NCBI RefSeq assembly: GCF_009495745.1
Contig: NZ_WIDQ01000008.1
Span: 1 to 64,000 of the forward strand
Reading direction: 5' to 3'
Length of the DNA: 64,000 nucleotides
From: Niveispirillum sp. SYP-B3756
GTDB taxonomy: Bacteria > Pseudomonadota > Alphaproteobacteria > Azospirillales > Azospirillaceae
Made by a program: the position numbers and the translations under genes. This document shows, one piece after another, positions 18,179 through 26,507 of the stretch (the first letter of the stretch is position 1; each line of letters starts with the position of its first letter). The notes beneath the pieces are model-generated. The model was given only the letters and a program-made list of their open reading frames with translations, was not told where the DNA came from and searched no databases.

Positions 18179-19129
18179 CTAAACCCGGCTCCCTGCCTGA
18201 AACTTGTTTAGCCAAGAGATGGATGTGAACAATATATCGATGATCCAGCGGATCTTCGGTTCGTTCATCCGGTGGCGTTGCCACTGCGCCACCATGGTGG
18301 TGGGTTTCTTGATGACAGGCAGCGTAACCACTTTAACCGGCAATTCGTTGGCATAATATTGGGCCAACCAATCGCTGGTGGTGACGATCAGGTCGCTGTT
18401 CATCACCAGGCGCGGCAGCATGGAATAATGGGCCGTGCGCACGACGATACGGCGCTGTCGAAACAGATCATCCGGTTCATGCATGGCGAACATGGCCTGA
18501 TCGATGGTGTCGAACAGGGCGGCGTGCCGGCCTGCCAGATAGGTTTCCCGCGATATGTTGCCACCGGGGGTAGGAATGGGGAAATTGCGACAGACCAGAC
18601 CGCTCAACCCATGATCGAACAAGGGTTGCGAACAAAACTCCCCGTCGGCCATCGTCACCGGGACGATGGCCACATCCGCCCCGCGTTCGAACAGCCGGTC
18701 CGTCCGGCCATATTCAAAGGGTATCAGCTGGATATCCAGCCCCGGTGCCGTCTGTAGAATCTTCTCCACCACCACGCTGAGGAATAGCAGCTCAATGGCC
18801 TCCGGTGCCGTCAGAATGACGCTGCCCTTGGCCTGGGTCGGCTCGAAATCCAGCGAGAGATGGAAGGTGTCGTCGATTTCCCGCAACAGCCGCCCGACGC
18901 GCGGCCGCAGCGCCGTTCCCAGTGCCGTCAATTGCCGGGTGGGGCCATAGATCACCAGTTCATCGCCGAAATGGTCGCGCAGCCGGCGCAGCGCCATGCT
19001 CATCGCCGGCTGGGTCAGCGCCATTTTCTGCGCTGCCTCCGTCAGGGTCGGCATTTCCAGCACGGCATAGAGCGCGTAGAGCAAATTGGCGTTCAGCCGG
19101 CGCAGGCGGGGTAACTGGTCAGAAGACAA
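18179..19129 (-). CDS. LysR-family transcriptional regulator
   Basis: 316 residues. The N-terminal winged helix-turn-helix is LTEAAQKMALTQPAMSMALRRLR (split as two halves around residue 35-55), followed by the effector domain from about 95. The pattern LRRLNANLLYALYAVLE with FEYGRTDRLFERGADVAI resembles the NodD-like subgroup. The inducer is unknown. It lies upstream of, and on the same strand as, the TonB receptor, which could be a target, but the gap is 417 bases. Confidence 0.92.
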   Translation of the reverse strand: MSSDQLPRLRRLNANLLYALYAVLEMPTLTEAAQKMALTQPAMSMALRRLRDHFGDELVIYGPTRQLTALGTALRPRVGRLLREIDDTFHLSLDFEPTQAKGSVILTAPEAIELLFLSVVVEKILQTAPGLDIQLIPFEYGRTDRLFERGADVAIVPVTMADGEFCSQPLFDHGLSGLVCRNFPIPTPGGNISRETYLAGRHAALFDTIDQAMFAMHEPDDLFRQRRIVVRTAHYSMLPRLVMNSDLIVTTSDWLAQYYANELPVKVVTLPVIKKPTTMVAQWQRHRMNEPKIRWIIDILFTSISWLNKFQAGSRV

Positions 19130-19168
19130 GGGACATCACCGGGGCAGGGAGCGGGCGGGCACGCACCA

Positions 19169-19651
19169 TCATCCCTGACTGGTGGCATTGCGCAAGACCG
19201 TCAAGGGCAGCGCCTCCACCGATTTCACCGTCTCCATGGAGATGAAGGCGCTGACATCGGTCATGTTGATCCGCCGGATCAGTTGCTTATAGACCCGATC
19301 ATAATCCTCCACATTGGGCAGCACGATTTTCAGGATGTAATCGACCGATCCTGTCATCCGGTGCGCCTCCACGATTTCGGGGATTTCGGCCAGGGCCTGG
19401 CGGAAACGGCTGGTCCATTCCTCGCTATGTTCCCCGGAACCCACCGTGACAAACAAGGTGGTGGGCAGGCCCACCGTGGCGCGATCCAGCAGCGCCACAT
19501 TGCGGCGGATGAACCCCGCCTCCCGCAATTGCGCGATGCGGCGCGAACAGGCGGAGGGGGAAAGATGCACCTTCTGCCCCATCTCGCTGAGGGATGTGTC
19601 GCTGTCGCGCTGCAGAATGTCGAGAATGGCAATATCGCGCGCATTGATCAT
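19169..19651 (-). CDS. Lrp/AsnC-family regulator
   Basis: 160 residues from ATG at 19651, placed 7 bases after AGGA; an ATG two codons upstream (19657) is also possible. HTH region LSEMGQKVHLSPSACSRRI (about 19-37) and the RAM ligand-binding domain with MTGSVDYILKIVLPNVEDY are typical. It is divergent from a cysteine-synthase-like gene. Lrp-type DecR/CuyR regulators in other proteobacteria control cysteine catabolic genes in the same divergent arrangement, so a cysteine-related effector is a reasonable inference. Confidence 0.92.
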   Translation of the reverse strand: MINARDIAILDILQRDSDTSLSEMGQKVHLSPSACSRRIAQLREAGFIRRNVALLDRATVGLPTTLFVTVGSGEHSEEWTSRFRQALAEIPEIVEAHRMTGSVDYILKIVLPNVEDYDRVYKQLIRRINMTDVSAFISMETVKSVEALPLTVLRNATSQG

Positions 19652-19700
19652 GAGCATATCCTGACAATCACCGGGACTGGTTTGAGCCTTTCCGGCCATA

Positions 19701-19750
19701 GCGCAAAAATTTTGCGCCAATTTCTCGCATCATACACTTATGTTGCGCAA
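19701..19750. promoter_or_regulatory. Divergent operator with TTGCGC half-sites
   Basis: GCGCAAAAATTTTGCGC (19701-19717) is a perfect inverted repeat and TTGCGCAA (19743-19750) a second palindrome, 25 bases apart, in the gap between the Lrp-type gene and the divergent PLP enzyme. Spaced palindromic half-sites around an AT core fit Lrp/AsnC multimers. Confidence 0.65.
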
Positions 19751-19878
19751 TATCTCACCCCTCCGCATGACATTGCAAACACATCCCGCCCGTCTGCGGT
19801 TAAAAAAGAAGACCCCTTCCCGGCTGCCGATGCGCCATGGCGGGGACAAGAACAGGATCAGGTACAGGACAGGGTAGC

Positions 19879-20940
19879 ATGAACAAGCAACGCGAATGGC
19901 TGGCCAGAGCGGTGGAGATCATCCGGGCCGAACAGCACCGCTCGGCCGACACCCATCTGATCGGCGTGCCGCTGGCCCATGCGCCGGGCATCGATCTGTA
20001 TCTGAAAGATGAATCCAGCCACCCGACCGGCAGCCTGAAGCACCGGCTGGCCCGCTCCTTGTTCCTGCACGCGCTGTGCAATGGCTGGATCGGGCCGGAA
20101 ACGACGCTGGTGGAATCCTCCTCCGGCTCCACCGCCGTGTCGGAAGCCTATTTCGCCCGGCTGCTGGGCCTGCGCTTCATCGCCGTCATCCCGGCCGCCA
20201 CGGCGGCGGAAAAGGTGGCGGCCATCCGCCATCAGGGTGGGCATTGCCATATGGTGGATGATCCACGGCAGGTCTATGATACGGCCGAACGCATCGCGCG
20301 CGAAACCGGCGGCCATTATCTGGACCAGTTCACCTATGCCGAACGCGCCACCGACTGGCGCGGCAATGGCTGCATCGCCGACAGCATCTTCGACCAGATG
20401 GCCCGCGAACGCCATCCCGTGCCAGCCTGGATCGTCTGCGGTGCCGGCACCGGCGGCACCTCGGCCACCATCGGCCGCTTCATTCGCTATCGCGGGTTCA
20501 GCAGCAATCTCTGCGTGGCTGACCCGGAACATTCCGTCTTCCACCGCCATTATGCCGATCGGTCGGTGCTGACCGTGACGGGCCCCGTCTCCTGCGTGGA
20601 AGGCATCGGGCGGCCCCGGGTGGAGCCCTCATTCATGCCGGAGGTCATTGACCGCATGATCGCCGTGCCGGACAGCGCCAGCATCATGGCCGCCCGCCAT
20701 ATCAGCCGCGTGCTGGGCCGCGGCTGCGGGCCCTCCACCGGCACCAATATTGTCGCCTGTCTGGAACTTATTGGCGAGATGGTGGCGTCGGGGGCGACCG
20801 GCTCCATCGTGACGCTGCTCTGCGATCCAGGGGAACGCTACGCTTCCACCTGTTTCGATGATGCCTGGGTGGCCGCCAAAAGGTTGGATACCCATGCCGG
20901 CACGGCCCGGCTGCAGCACTTCCTGCCGCTGGCGGTTTAA
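19879..20940 (+). CDS. PLP-dependent cysteine synthase/desulfhydrase-like enzyme
   Basis: 353 residues. The PLP lysine is in [15 protein letters not shown] (about 50-64), followed by the substrate loop [14 protein letters not shown] and the phosphate-binding [14 protein letters not shown]. This is the cysteine synthase/cystathionine beta-synthase fold, subgroup close to Cds1-type L-cysteine desulfhydrases. It may degrade rather than make cysteine. Divergent control by the Lrp-type regulator supports amino acid catabolism. It starts at MNKQREW; the stop is directly followed by a palindromic element. Confidence 0.85.
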   Translation: MNKQREWLARAVEIIRAEQHRSADTHLIGVPLAHAPGIDLYLKDESSHPTGSLKHRLARSLFLHALCNGWIGPETTLVESSSGSTAVSEAYFARLLGLRFIAVIPAATAAEKVAAIRHQGGHCHMVDDPRQVYDTAERIARETGGHYLDQFTYAERATDWRGNGCIADSIFDQMARERHPVPAWIVCGAGTGGTSATIGRFIRYRGFSSNLCVADPEHSVFHRHYADRSVLTVTGPVSCVEGIGRPRVEPSFMPEVIDRMIAVPDSASIMAARHISRVLGRGCGPSTGTNIVACLELIGEMVASGATGSIVTLLCDPGERYASTCFDDAWVAAKRLDTHAGTARLQHFLPLAV

Positions 20941-20941
20941 C

Positions 20942-21023
20942 ACCAATCTCCCTTGATCGTGACCGATCCAGGGAGATTTTGCGTTCCCTCCGGTGCCGGG
21001 CGCTGCCTCCGACGGATTGGTAT
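20942..21023 (-). repeat. Palindromic element, internally deleted copy
   Basis: Begins two bases after the stop at 20940 with ACCAATCTCCC and ends GATTGGTAT. It keeps hairpin H5 (stem AATCTCCCTTGATCG/CGATCCAGGGAGATT, loop TGAC in this orientation) and the linker TTTGCGTTCCCTC, then has a shortened interior. Its right end shares TAT with the 94-bp element that follows. Confidence 0.85.
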
Positions 21024-21114
21024 ACCCAAGTGACGGGAGAATCCCGGAACTGGGTATACCTAAGCCCGAGCGGCGTTTGCGCATTTTGCCGAATTTATTC
21101 GGCACTTGGGTATA
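21021..21114. repeat. 94-bp element with 12-bp inverted termini, copy 1
   Basis: Bounded by TATACCCAAGTG (21021-21032) and CACTTGGGTATA (21103-21114). Inside are two hairpins, ACGGGAGAATCCCG and GCCGAATTTATTCGGC. A second copy at 29399-29492 differs at only two positions. Small size, perfect terminal inverted repeats and no coding capacity fit a MITE-like element. Confidence 0.85.
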
Positions 21115-21134
21115 TAACGCCAACCCTGAAACGA

Positions 21135-22940
21135 CTATTCTGCCGCGTCGGCCGCCGGTTTTTCCGGCGTGCGGCGGCGGGGTATATGCCTGCGCATCTC
21201 GCGCCAGCGGCTGCGCAAGGCATCCAATCCACCGGTGGGCGGTGTCAAATCGATACCAATCAGGCTGGCATGGTCACCTTCCATGGCCGCGACGATCAGG
21301 TCAATCTCTCCCACCCGTACCCGGTCACCCAGGGCCGGTGTGCGGCCCAGCCGCTGGCGGACATAGTCGGCCAGGCTGTCCCCGTCCTTCCCGCCCGTGT
21401 CAAACCCGTACATGCCGCCCACGGCGGCGGCCGGCATATCGGCCTGAATCTGGAAGTCGCCCGCCGGGCGTTCCTGCAGCGCCGCCACCCGTCGGCCGAA
21501 CAGCCGGTCCATCACGGCCAGCGCTTCCTGATCCCCCATGGCCAGTACCGTATCGCCCGGCTGCAGGCCCACCGCATCTTCCGGCCGCACCGGGCGGCCA
21601 TTCTGGATCAGCGCCAGCATCTGCACCGTTTCCGGGATCAACAGCCGGCCCCGGCCCCGCAAGGCTGCCTCGCTGTCACGGGCCACGGTGAACACAGCCA
21701 GTTGACCACTGCCATCGGGCAAGTCCACATCGGCCCGGGTGGGCGGATCAGGCTGGGGTGGGGCCAGCAGGCCCAGCAGCCGGGCCGCCGGCCCCACCGT
21801 CCAGCCCTGGATCAGCAGCGACAGCAGCACCACCACAAAGGCGACAGCGAAATAGGCATCGGCCCCCGGCACCCCGGCCAGCACCGGAATGGTGGCCAGC
21901 ACGATGGGCACCGCCCCGCGCAACCCCACCCAGGATACGTAAATCCGTTCCGCCAAGGTGAAACGGAAAGGGGCGAGGCAGAGGAACACCGCCAGCGGCC
22001 GCGCCAGCAGCATCAGCCCCCCTGCCACCAATCCCCCGGGCAGCAGATAAGGTTCCAGCCGTGACGGGGTGACCAGCAGGCCCAGCATGACGAACAGGCC
22101 GATCTGGGCCAGCCAGGCCAGCCCATCATGGAAGCGACGGATCAGCCGGTCGGCCTTGTGCCGGCGATTGCCCAGGATGAAGCCGGCCAGATAGACCGCC
22201 AGGAACCCCGATGCCCCCGCCGCCTGCGCCCCGCCAAAAATGAACAGGGAGAAGGAGACGGCCAGGATGGGATAAAGCCCATCAGCCAGATCCAGCCGGT
22301 TGACCAGCCAGACCAGTAAAAAGCCGCCGGCCAACCCCAGTACCGCGCCGCCGATCAACTGCTGGAGAAATTCCAGCGTCAGCATCGGCAGCGACAGGCC
22401 GGTCGGCGTCAGCACCATTTCCACCGCCAGCACGGTCAACAGTACAGCCATCGGGTCGTTCAGGCCGGATTCCACCTCCAGCGTGGCGGAAACCCGCCCG
22501 CGCAGGGCCATGCCGCGCAAATTCAGCAGAAAGAAGACAGCCGCCGCATCGGTAGACGCGATGATGGCCCCGACCAGGAACCCCTCCGCCCAGCCCAGCC
22601 CCAGCAGGAAGGATGCGAGCGCGCCTGTCCCCACCGCCGTCACCAGCACGCCCAAGGTGGCCAGACTGAAGGCGGGGCCACGGGCCAGCCGGAAGGTCTC
22701 GGCGGGCGTGCGCAGGCCGCCATCGAACAGAATGACAGCCAATGCCATGCTGCCCATCAGGTAGGCAGTATGGAAATCATGGAACTGAATGCGGCCCGGC
22801 CCATCCTCCCCCGCCAGCATTCCCAGCCCCAGGAAGACCAGCAGCAAAGGCGCACCCAGGCGAGAGGAAACGCGGCCAGCCAGAATGGACAGCAGCAATA
22901 GCAGGCCCGCCAGGAAGATCGCCTCATTGATGGCTTCCAC
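21135..22940 (-). CDS. K+/H+ (or Na+/H+) antiporter, NhaP2/CvrA type
   Basis: 601 residues from a GTG at 22940, preceded by AAGGGGAGGGGG; the frame is open to 22982, but similarity to NhaP2 begins at EAINEAIFLAG. About 12 transmembrane segments span residues 1-395 (for example GMLAGEDGPG, SGLNDPMAVLLT with the transport Asp, and VGLRGAVPIVLAT). A cytoplasmic RCK_C/TrkA-C domain (about 405-490) is followed by a further regulatory segment. Such proteins exchange K+ or Na+ for H+. The downstream end abuts a repeat pair. Confidence 0.92.
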   Translation of the reverse strand: MEAINEAIFLAGLLLLLSILAGRVSSRLGAPLLLVFLGLGMLAGEDGPGRIQFHDFHTAYLMGSMALAVILFDGGLRTPAETFRLARGPAFSLATLGVLVTAVGTGALASFLLGLGWAEGFLVGAIIASTDAAAVFFLLNLRGMALRGRVSATLEVESGLNDPMAVLLTVLAVEMVLTPTGLSLPMLTLEFLQQLIGGAVLGLAGGFLLVWLVNRLDLADGLYPILAVSFSLFIFGGAQAAGASGFLAVYLAGFILGNRRHKADRLIRRFHDGLAWLAQIGLFVMLGLLVTPSRLEPYLLPGGLVAGGLMLLARPLAVFLCLAPFRFTLAERIYVSWVGLRGAVPIVLATIPVLAGVPGADAYFAVAFVVVLLSLLIQGWTVGPAARLLGLLAPPQPDPPTRADVDLPDGSGQLAVFTVARDSEAALRGRGRLLIPETVQMLALIQNGRPVRPEDAVGLQPGDTVLAMGDQEALAVMDRLFGRRVAALQERPAGDFQIQADMPAAAVGGMYGFDTGGKDGDSLADYVRQRLGRTPALGDRVRVGEIDLIVAAMEGDHASLIGIDLTPPTGGLDALRSRWREMRRHIPRRRTPEKPAADAAE

Positions 22941-23228
22941 TGCCGTCCCCCTCCCCTTACGCATGTGGCGCTGATGCGACAATTGTCGCTTCTATGACAC
23001 CCCTATGAGAAGAGCTTCTAAAGGATGGGGTTGCATTTTCTGCGTTGTCAGCAGAAATCGACCCTGAAACGATAGAATCGTCTGTCGACGCTGGGCGGCA
23101 GCCGTCACTGTCACAGCCAAAGCTGTTTGCGGTCGTGCGCCATCAGTCGCCGGGCGCTGCCGCCGGCAGTGCGGGCTTGTGCGGGGACGTGGCCCATGCC
23201 TCTTTGGCATAATGTCGTGAAAACCAAC
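22941..23228. other. Intergenic region between antiporter gene and tRNA-Gly cluster
   Basis: 288 bases. The plausible antiporter ribosome binding site is at its left edge; otherwise no gene or strong structure is seen. Confidence 0.4.
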
Positions 23229-23303
23229 TGGAGCGGGCGAAGGGATTCGAACCCTCGACCCCAACCTTGGCAAGGTTGTGCTCTACCCCTGAGCTACGCC
23301 CGC
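23229..23303 (-). tRNA. tRNA-Gly (GCC), copy 3 of the cluster
   Basis: Acceptor GCGGGCG (23303-23297) pairs with CGCCCGC, discriminator T, and CCA is encoded (23231-23229). Anticodon GCC in loop TTGCCAA. Last of three near-identical genes read from 23578 leftwards. Confidence 0.95.
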
Positions 23304-23388
23304 ATCACCAGTCGTACCTGTTGGCCGCTGATCGCGGGCAACAGCAAAAAGGGACGCCCAACAGCGCCCCATCATTTCTTCCGCTAAC

Positions 23389-23463
23389 TGGAGCGGGCGA
23401 AGGGATTCGAACCCTCGACCCCAACCTTGGCAAGGTTGTGCTCTACCCCTGAGCTACGCCCGC
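23389..23463 (-). tRNA. tRNA-Gly (GCC), copy 2 of the cluster
   Basis: Identical in sequence to the copy at 23229-23303, including the encoded CCA. Separated from its neighbours by 85 and 40 bases. Confidence 0.95.
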
Positions 23464-23503
23464 ATCGCCAGTTACGGCTGCCGCTTTCGCGGCTATCGGA
23501 AGA

Positions 23504-23578
23504 TGGAGCGGGCGAAGGGATTCGAACCCTCGACCCCAACCTTGGCAAGGTTGTGCTCTACCCCTGAGCTACGCCCGC
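23504..23578 (-). tRNA. tRNA-Gly (GCC), copy 1 of the cluster
   Basis: Same gene as the two downstream copies, anticodon GCC, CCA encoded. It is the promoter-proximal member. Three tandem copies match the heavy use of GGC codons in this genome. Confidence 0.95.
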
Positions 23579-23623
23579 CCATTTTCCGTATCGCCGCCAG
23601 GTCGTCCCCGGCGGTGAGCGCGG

Positions 23624-23651
23624 AATATAGACAGGAGTTTTTGCGATGCAA
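23624..23651 (-). promoter_or_regulatory. Candidate promoter of the tRNA-Gly cluster
   Basis: On the minus strand TTGCAT (23651-23646) is separated by 16 bases from TATATT (23629-23624), about 45 bases upstream of the first tRNA-Gly. Matches sigma-70 consensus at most positions. Confidence 0.5.
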
Positions 23652-23712
23652 GCATTTTCTTGCAGCGATCAGCGATTTTCTGCGCGCACCCTGTCCATCC
23701 GGTTCTGCACCC

Positions 23713-23742
23713 TTGGCGAGGCTTGGGCGCGCACTTTATATA
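23713..23742 (+). promoter_or_regulatory. Possible promoter of cnoX
   Basis: TTGGCG (23713-23718) and TATATA (23737-23742) are 18 bases apart, about 75 bases before the cnoX start. Weak -35, plausible -10. Confidence 0.35.
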
Positions 23743-23817
23743 ACGGTGAGTTCCAGGCCCGGCACAGCCGTTCCGGGCCGATCCATCATCCTCGTTCATT
23801 TTCGGGAAACGTGCCCC

Positions 23818-24738
23818 ATGCTGTCCAACGTGCCGAATAATGCCGGGCCCAAGCCCGCCAGCGCCCTGATCAAGGATGGCAGCGACGCCGAGTTCATGGC
23901 CGATGTCATCGAAGCCTCGCGCGAGGTGCCGGTCATCGTCGATTTCTGGGCGCCCTGGTGCGGCCCCTGCAAGACGCTGGGCCCCCTGCTGGAAAAGACT
24001 GTCACCGCCGCCAAGGGCGCGGTGAAGATGGTGAAGATCGATACTGACAAGCATCCGGCCGTCGCCGGCCAGCTGCGTGTGCAATCCATCCCCACCGTCT
24101 ATGCCTTCTTCCAGGGCCGCCCGGTGGACGGGTTCCAGGGCGCCCTGCCGGAAAGCCAGGTGAAGCAGTTCGTCGAACGGCTGGCCAAGCTGGGCGGCGG
24201 GGATGGCGGGATCGACATTGCCGCCATCCTGGAGGAGGCGAAGGCCCTGCTGGATGCCGGCAACGCCCAGGAGGCCGCTGCTGTCTACAATGAGCTGTTG
24301 GGCGAGGAGCCGGAGAATGCCGCCGCCTATGCCGGGCTGATCCGCTGCCTGCTGGCCGTGGAACAGGCCGAGGGCGCGCAGGAGATGCTGGACAACGCGC
24401 CCGACGCCATCGCCAAATCGCCGGAGCTGGCCGCCATCCGCACCCAGTTGGAGCTGGCCCGCCAGGCCGCCGAGGCCGGGCCGCTGGGCGACCTGAAGGC
24501 CGCGGTTGACCGCGACCCGGCCGACCATCAGGCCCGCTATGATTATGCGCTGGCGCTTTACGCCGCCGGCCGCAACGAAGAGGCGGTGGAAGCCCTGCTG
24601 GAGATCGTGCGCCGCGACCGCGAATGGAACGAACGCGCCGCCCGGACCCAGCTGCTGAAACTTTTTGAGGCTTTTGGGCCGACAGATAAGCTGACGGTCA
24701 TGGCCAGACGCAAATTGTCCTCTATCTTATTTGCATGA
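23818..24738 (+). CDS. cnoX: CnoX/YbbN-type thioredoxin-like co-chaperone
   Basis: 306 residues. Thioredoxin domain at about 18-125 with active site FWAPWCGPCKTLGP and cis-Pro QSIPTVYAFFQG. The C-terminal part (about 140-306) is helical with TPR-like repeats (AKALLDAGNAQEAAAVYNEL, then YDYALALYAAGRNEEAVEAL), as in CnoX/YbbN, a holdase linked to GroEL. The start MLSNVPNN at 23818 is preferred; the frame is open far upstream across the tRNA cluster. Its stop overlaps the next gene's ATG by four bases. Confidence 0.92.
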   Translation: MLSNVPNNAGPKPASALIKDGSDAEFMADVIEASREVPVIVDFWAPWCGPCKTLGPLLEKTVTAAKGAVKMVKIDTDKHPAVAGQLRVQSIPTVYAFFQGRPVDGFQGALPESQVKQFVERLAKLGGGDGGIDIAAILEEAKALLDAGNAQEAAAVYNELLGEEPENAAAYAGLIRCLLAVEQAEGAQEMLDNAPDAIAKSPELAAIRTQLELARQAAEAGPLGDLKAAVDRDPADHQARYDYALALYAAGRNEEAVEALLEIVRRDREWNERAARTQLLKLFEAFGPTDKLTVMARRKLSSILFA

Positions 24739-25397
24739 GCCGCAATCCCTTCGACCCCACCCCCGAAACGCTGCCCAGCAGCATCCCCGTCTTTCCGTTG
24801 ACGGGGGTGTTGCTGCTGCCGCGTGGAAAATTACCGCTGAACATCTTCGAGCCGCGCTACCTGAACATGGTGCAGGATGCGCTGGCGGCCGACCGGATGA
24901 TCGGCATGATCCAGCCGCAGCCGGGCGGGGGTGCCGTTCCGGTGCTCTACCGCACCGGCTGTGCCGGACGCATCACCAGTTTCAGCGAAACCGATGATGG
25001 GCGCCTGCTGATCACCCTGACCGGGATCAGCCGTTTCCTGATCACGCAAGAAGTGGCGACGATGCGGGGCTATCGCCGTGTCATCCCCGACTGGTCGCCC
25101 TTCACCGCCGATCTGGCCGGCGGGCCGGAAACGGCGGCGCTGGACCGGGGGCGGCTGGACCGCGCCCTGCGCGGCTATTTCCAGCTGCAGGGGATCGATG
25201 TGGACTGGAACAGCATCGCCCGTACCGCCGATGAACGGCTGGTGTCCACCCTGGCCATGATCTGCCCCTTCACCCCGCCGGAAAAGCAGGCCCTGCTGGA
25301 ATCGCCGGGCCCGGTGGAGCGGGCGGAAATGCTGTTGACGCTGCTGGAAATGGCGGTCCACGATCCCGGCGCCGACAGCGACCACAGCCGACACTGA
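24735..25397 (+). CDS. LON N-terminal substrate-binding domain protein
   Basis: 220 residues, all one LonN/PUA-like domain: IPVFPLTGVLLLPRGKLPLNIFEPRYLNM is the diagnostic N-terminal segment (in two parts around residues 17-45) and GRITSFSETDDGRLLITLTG follows. No protease or AAA domain is present, so it is a stand-alone substrate-binding protein of unknown client. The ATGA overlap with cnoX shows co-translation, suggesting a protein quality control role. Confidence 0.92.
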   Translation: MSRNPFDPTPETLPSSIPVFPLTGVLLLPRGKLPLNIFEPRYLNMVQDALAADRMIGMIQPQPGGGAVPVLYRTGCAGRITSFSETDDGRLLITLTGISRFLITQEVATMRGYRRVIPDWSPFTADLAGGPETAALDRGRLDRALRGYFQLQGIDVDWNSIARTADERLVSTLAMICPFTPPEKQALLESPGPVERAEMLLTLLEMAVHDPGADSDHSRH

Positions 25398-25424
25398 TAC
25401 CCCCGCACCTGAAAGCCAATTGCC

Positions 25425-25637
25425 ATGTCCGACAGCACCACCGAAACCGCCGCCAGCAAGGTGGACCCGCGCCTGCTGGAAATCCTGGTCTGCCCGCTGA
25501 CCAAGGGCACGCTCCGCTATGACGCCGCCGCCCAGGAACTGCTCTCCGATCAGGCCGGTCTCGCCTATCCGATCCGCGACGGCATCCCCATCATGCTGGT
25601 GGATGAGGCGCGGCGTTACGAGCCGACGGTCGGCTGA
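25425..25637 (+). CDS. Trm112-like small zinc-ribbon-derived protein (UPF0434)
   Basis: 70 residues. [17 protein letters not shown] and [16 protein letters not shown] are the conserved halves of the bacterial Trm112/UPF0434 family. Only one Cys of the first zinc knuckle is present, as in many bacterial members. The eukaryotic relative activates methyltransferases; a bacterial role is not settled. It is 27 bases after the LonN gene and 2 bases before the DUF971 gene. Confidence 0.93.
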   Translation: MSDSTTETAASKVDPRLLEILVCPLTKGTLRYDAAAQELLSDQAGLAYPIRDGIPIMLVDEARRYEPTVG

Positions 25638-25639
25638 CC

Positions 25640-26059
25640 ATGGCAGCGGAAGAACATTTCGTCAGCGAAATGGACGGCACCAGCCATTGGCCGGAGGAGT
25701 TACGGCTGAAGCGGGAGGAGGCGTGCCTGGAAATCCGTTTCGATGACGGAACATTCTTCCGCCTGCCGGCGGAATATTTACGGGTGGAAAGCCCCTCGGC
25801 CGAAGTGCAGGGCCACGGGCCGGGGCAGAAGAAGCTGGTGGCCGGCAAGCGCCATGTCGCCATCACCAGCGTGGTGCCGGTGGGCCATTATGCCGTGCGG
25901 CTGGGTTTTGATGACGGGCATGATACCGGCATCTTCACCTGGCGCTATCTGCACGAGCTGGGGCGGGAGCAGGAAGCGCGCTGGGGGCGCTATCTGGATG
26001 CCCTGGCAGCGGCAGGCCTGAGCCGGGAGACATCAACCCCCCGATACCCAAGTCATTAG
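25640..26059 (+). CDS. DUF971 (gamma-butyrobetaine hydroxylase-like N-terminal domain) protein
   Basis: 139 residues. The stretch WPEELRLKREEACLEIRFDD and the motif VVPVGHYAVRLGFDDGHDTGIFTW (split here for length) are characteristic of DUF971, followed by YLHELGREQEARW. The His/Asp/Gly-rich turn resembles the zinc-binding N-domain of gamma-butyrobetaine hydroxylase. Relatives are linked to Fe-S cluster carriers; no direct evidence here. The stop lies next to a dense repeat region, and the last codons (RYPSH) read into it. Confidence 0.92.
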   Translation: MAAEEHFVSEMDGTSHWPEELRLKREEACLEIRFDDGTFFRLPAEYLRVESPSAEVQGHGPGQKKLVAGKRHVAITSVVPVGHYAVRLGFDDGHDTGIFTWRYLHELGREQEARWGRYLDALAAAGLSRETSTPRYPSH

Positions 26060-26300
26060 AGCGGATCGCGGAAAAGCGGAATCGCTTTGGAGCGTGAATC
26101 CGCTCGCTGAACAAGGACTTAGAGCCGGGTGCGTTTCCGGTTAAACGCACCCGGCTCTAAATACCAGGAGCCGTATAGCGTAGCTTCTGGAGGCCAGCGC
26201 AAGCCAAGGGTGCCGGCCTCCAAGCGGCTCAACGGTCAACCTTTGGAGCGGATCGCCAAACCGTAGAATCACCTCTTGGCGTGAATCCGCGCGCAGGCGG
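26045..26300. repeat. Complex repeat block with long hairpins
   Basis: Contains a fragment of the 94-bp element (ATACCCAAGT near 26045), two copies of a module GAGCGGATCGC ... GCGTGAATCCGC (about 26060-26106 and 26245-26291) and between them a perfect 18-bp stem TTAGAGCCGGGTGCGTTT (26119-26136) with AAACGCACCCGGCTCTAA (26143-26160). Fragments of the ATACCAA element (GGAGGCCAGCG) follow. No gene seen. Confidence 0.75.
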
Positions 26301-26340
26301 AGTCACCCGGAGCCACCTGCGTTCGAGTAATGCTAGCGGC

Positions 26341-26478
26341 ATGAAATCTTGACCGATGGTCAATCTTTCCTGCCCCTCAGTCGCCGGCGTCAGCATCCGC
26401 TGACTTGGCTACGCCGCTACCAAGCGGCGCGGCGGCAGTCGCCGCCGTCCAACGGTCATGAATTATGACCGTTGGTAT
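26341..26478. repeat. Palindromic element, second subtype (related to 43457-43608)
   Basis: A series of hairpins: TTGACC-GAT-GGTCAA (26350-26364), CAGC-ATCC-GCTG, GCCGCT-ACCA-AGCGGC, GGCGGC-AGTC-GCCGCC and the terminal CCAACGGTCAT/ATGACCGTTGG (26449-26475), ending TTGGTAT. The order and the linker CTTGGCT match the 160-bp elements read in reverse, with different stems. Confidence 0.75.
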
Positions 26479-26507
26479 AAACGCTGGTGGCTCCGGGTCG
26501 CTTGTTT

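Noticed and set aside
23229-23578. Repeat array or CRISPR-like spacing at 23.2-23.6 kb
   Set aside because: The three repeated units are tRNA-Gly genes with anticodon GCC and encoded CCA.
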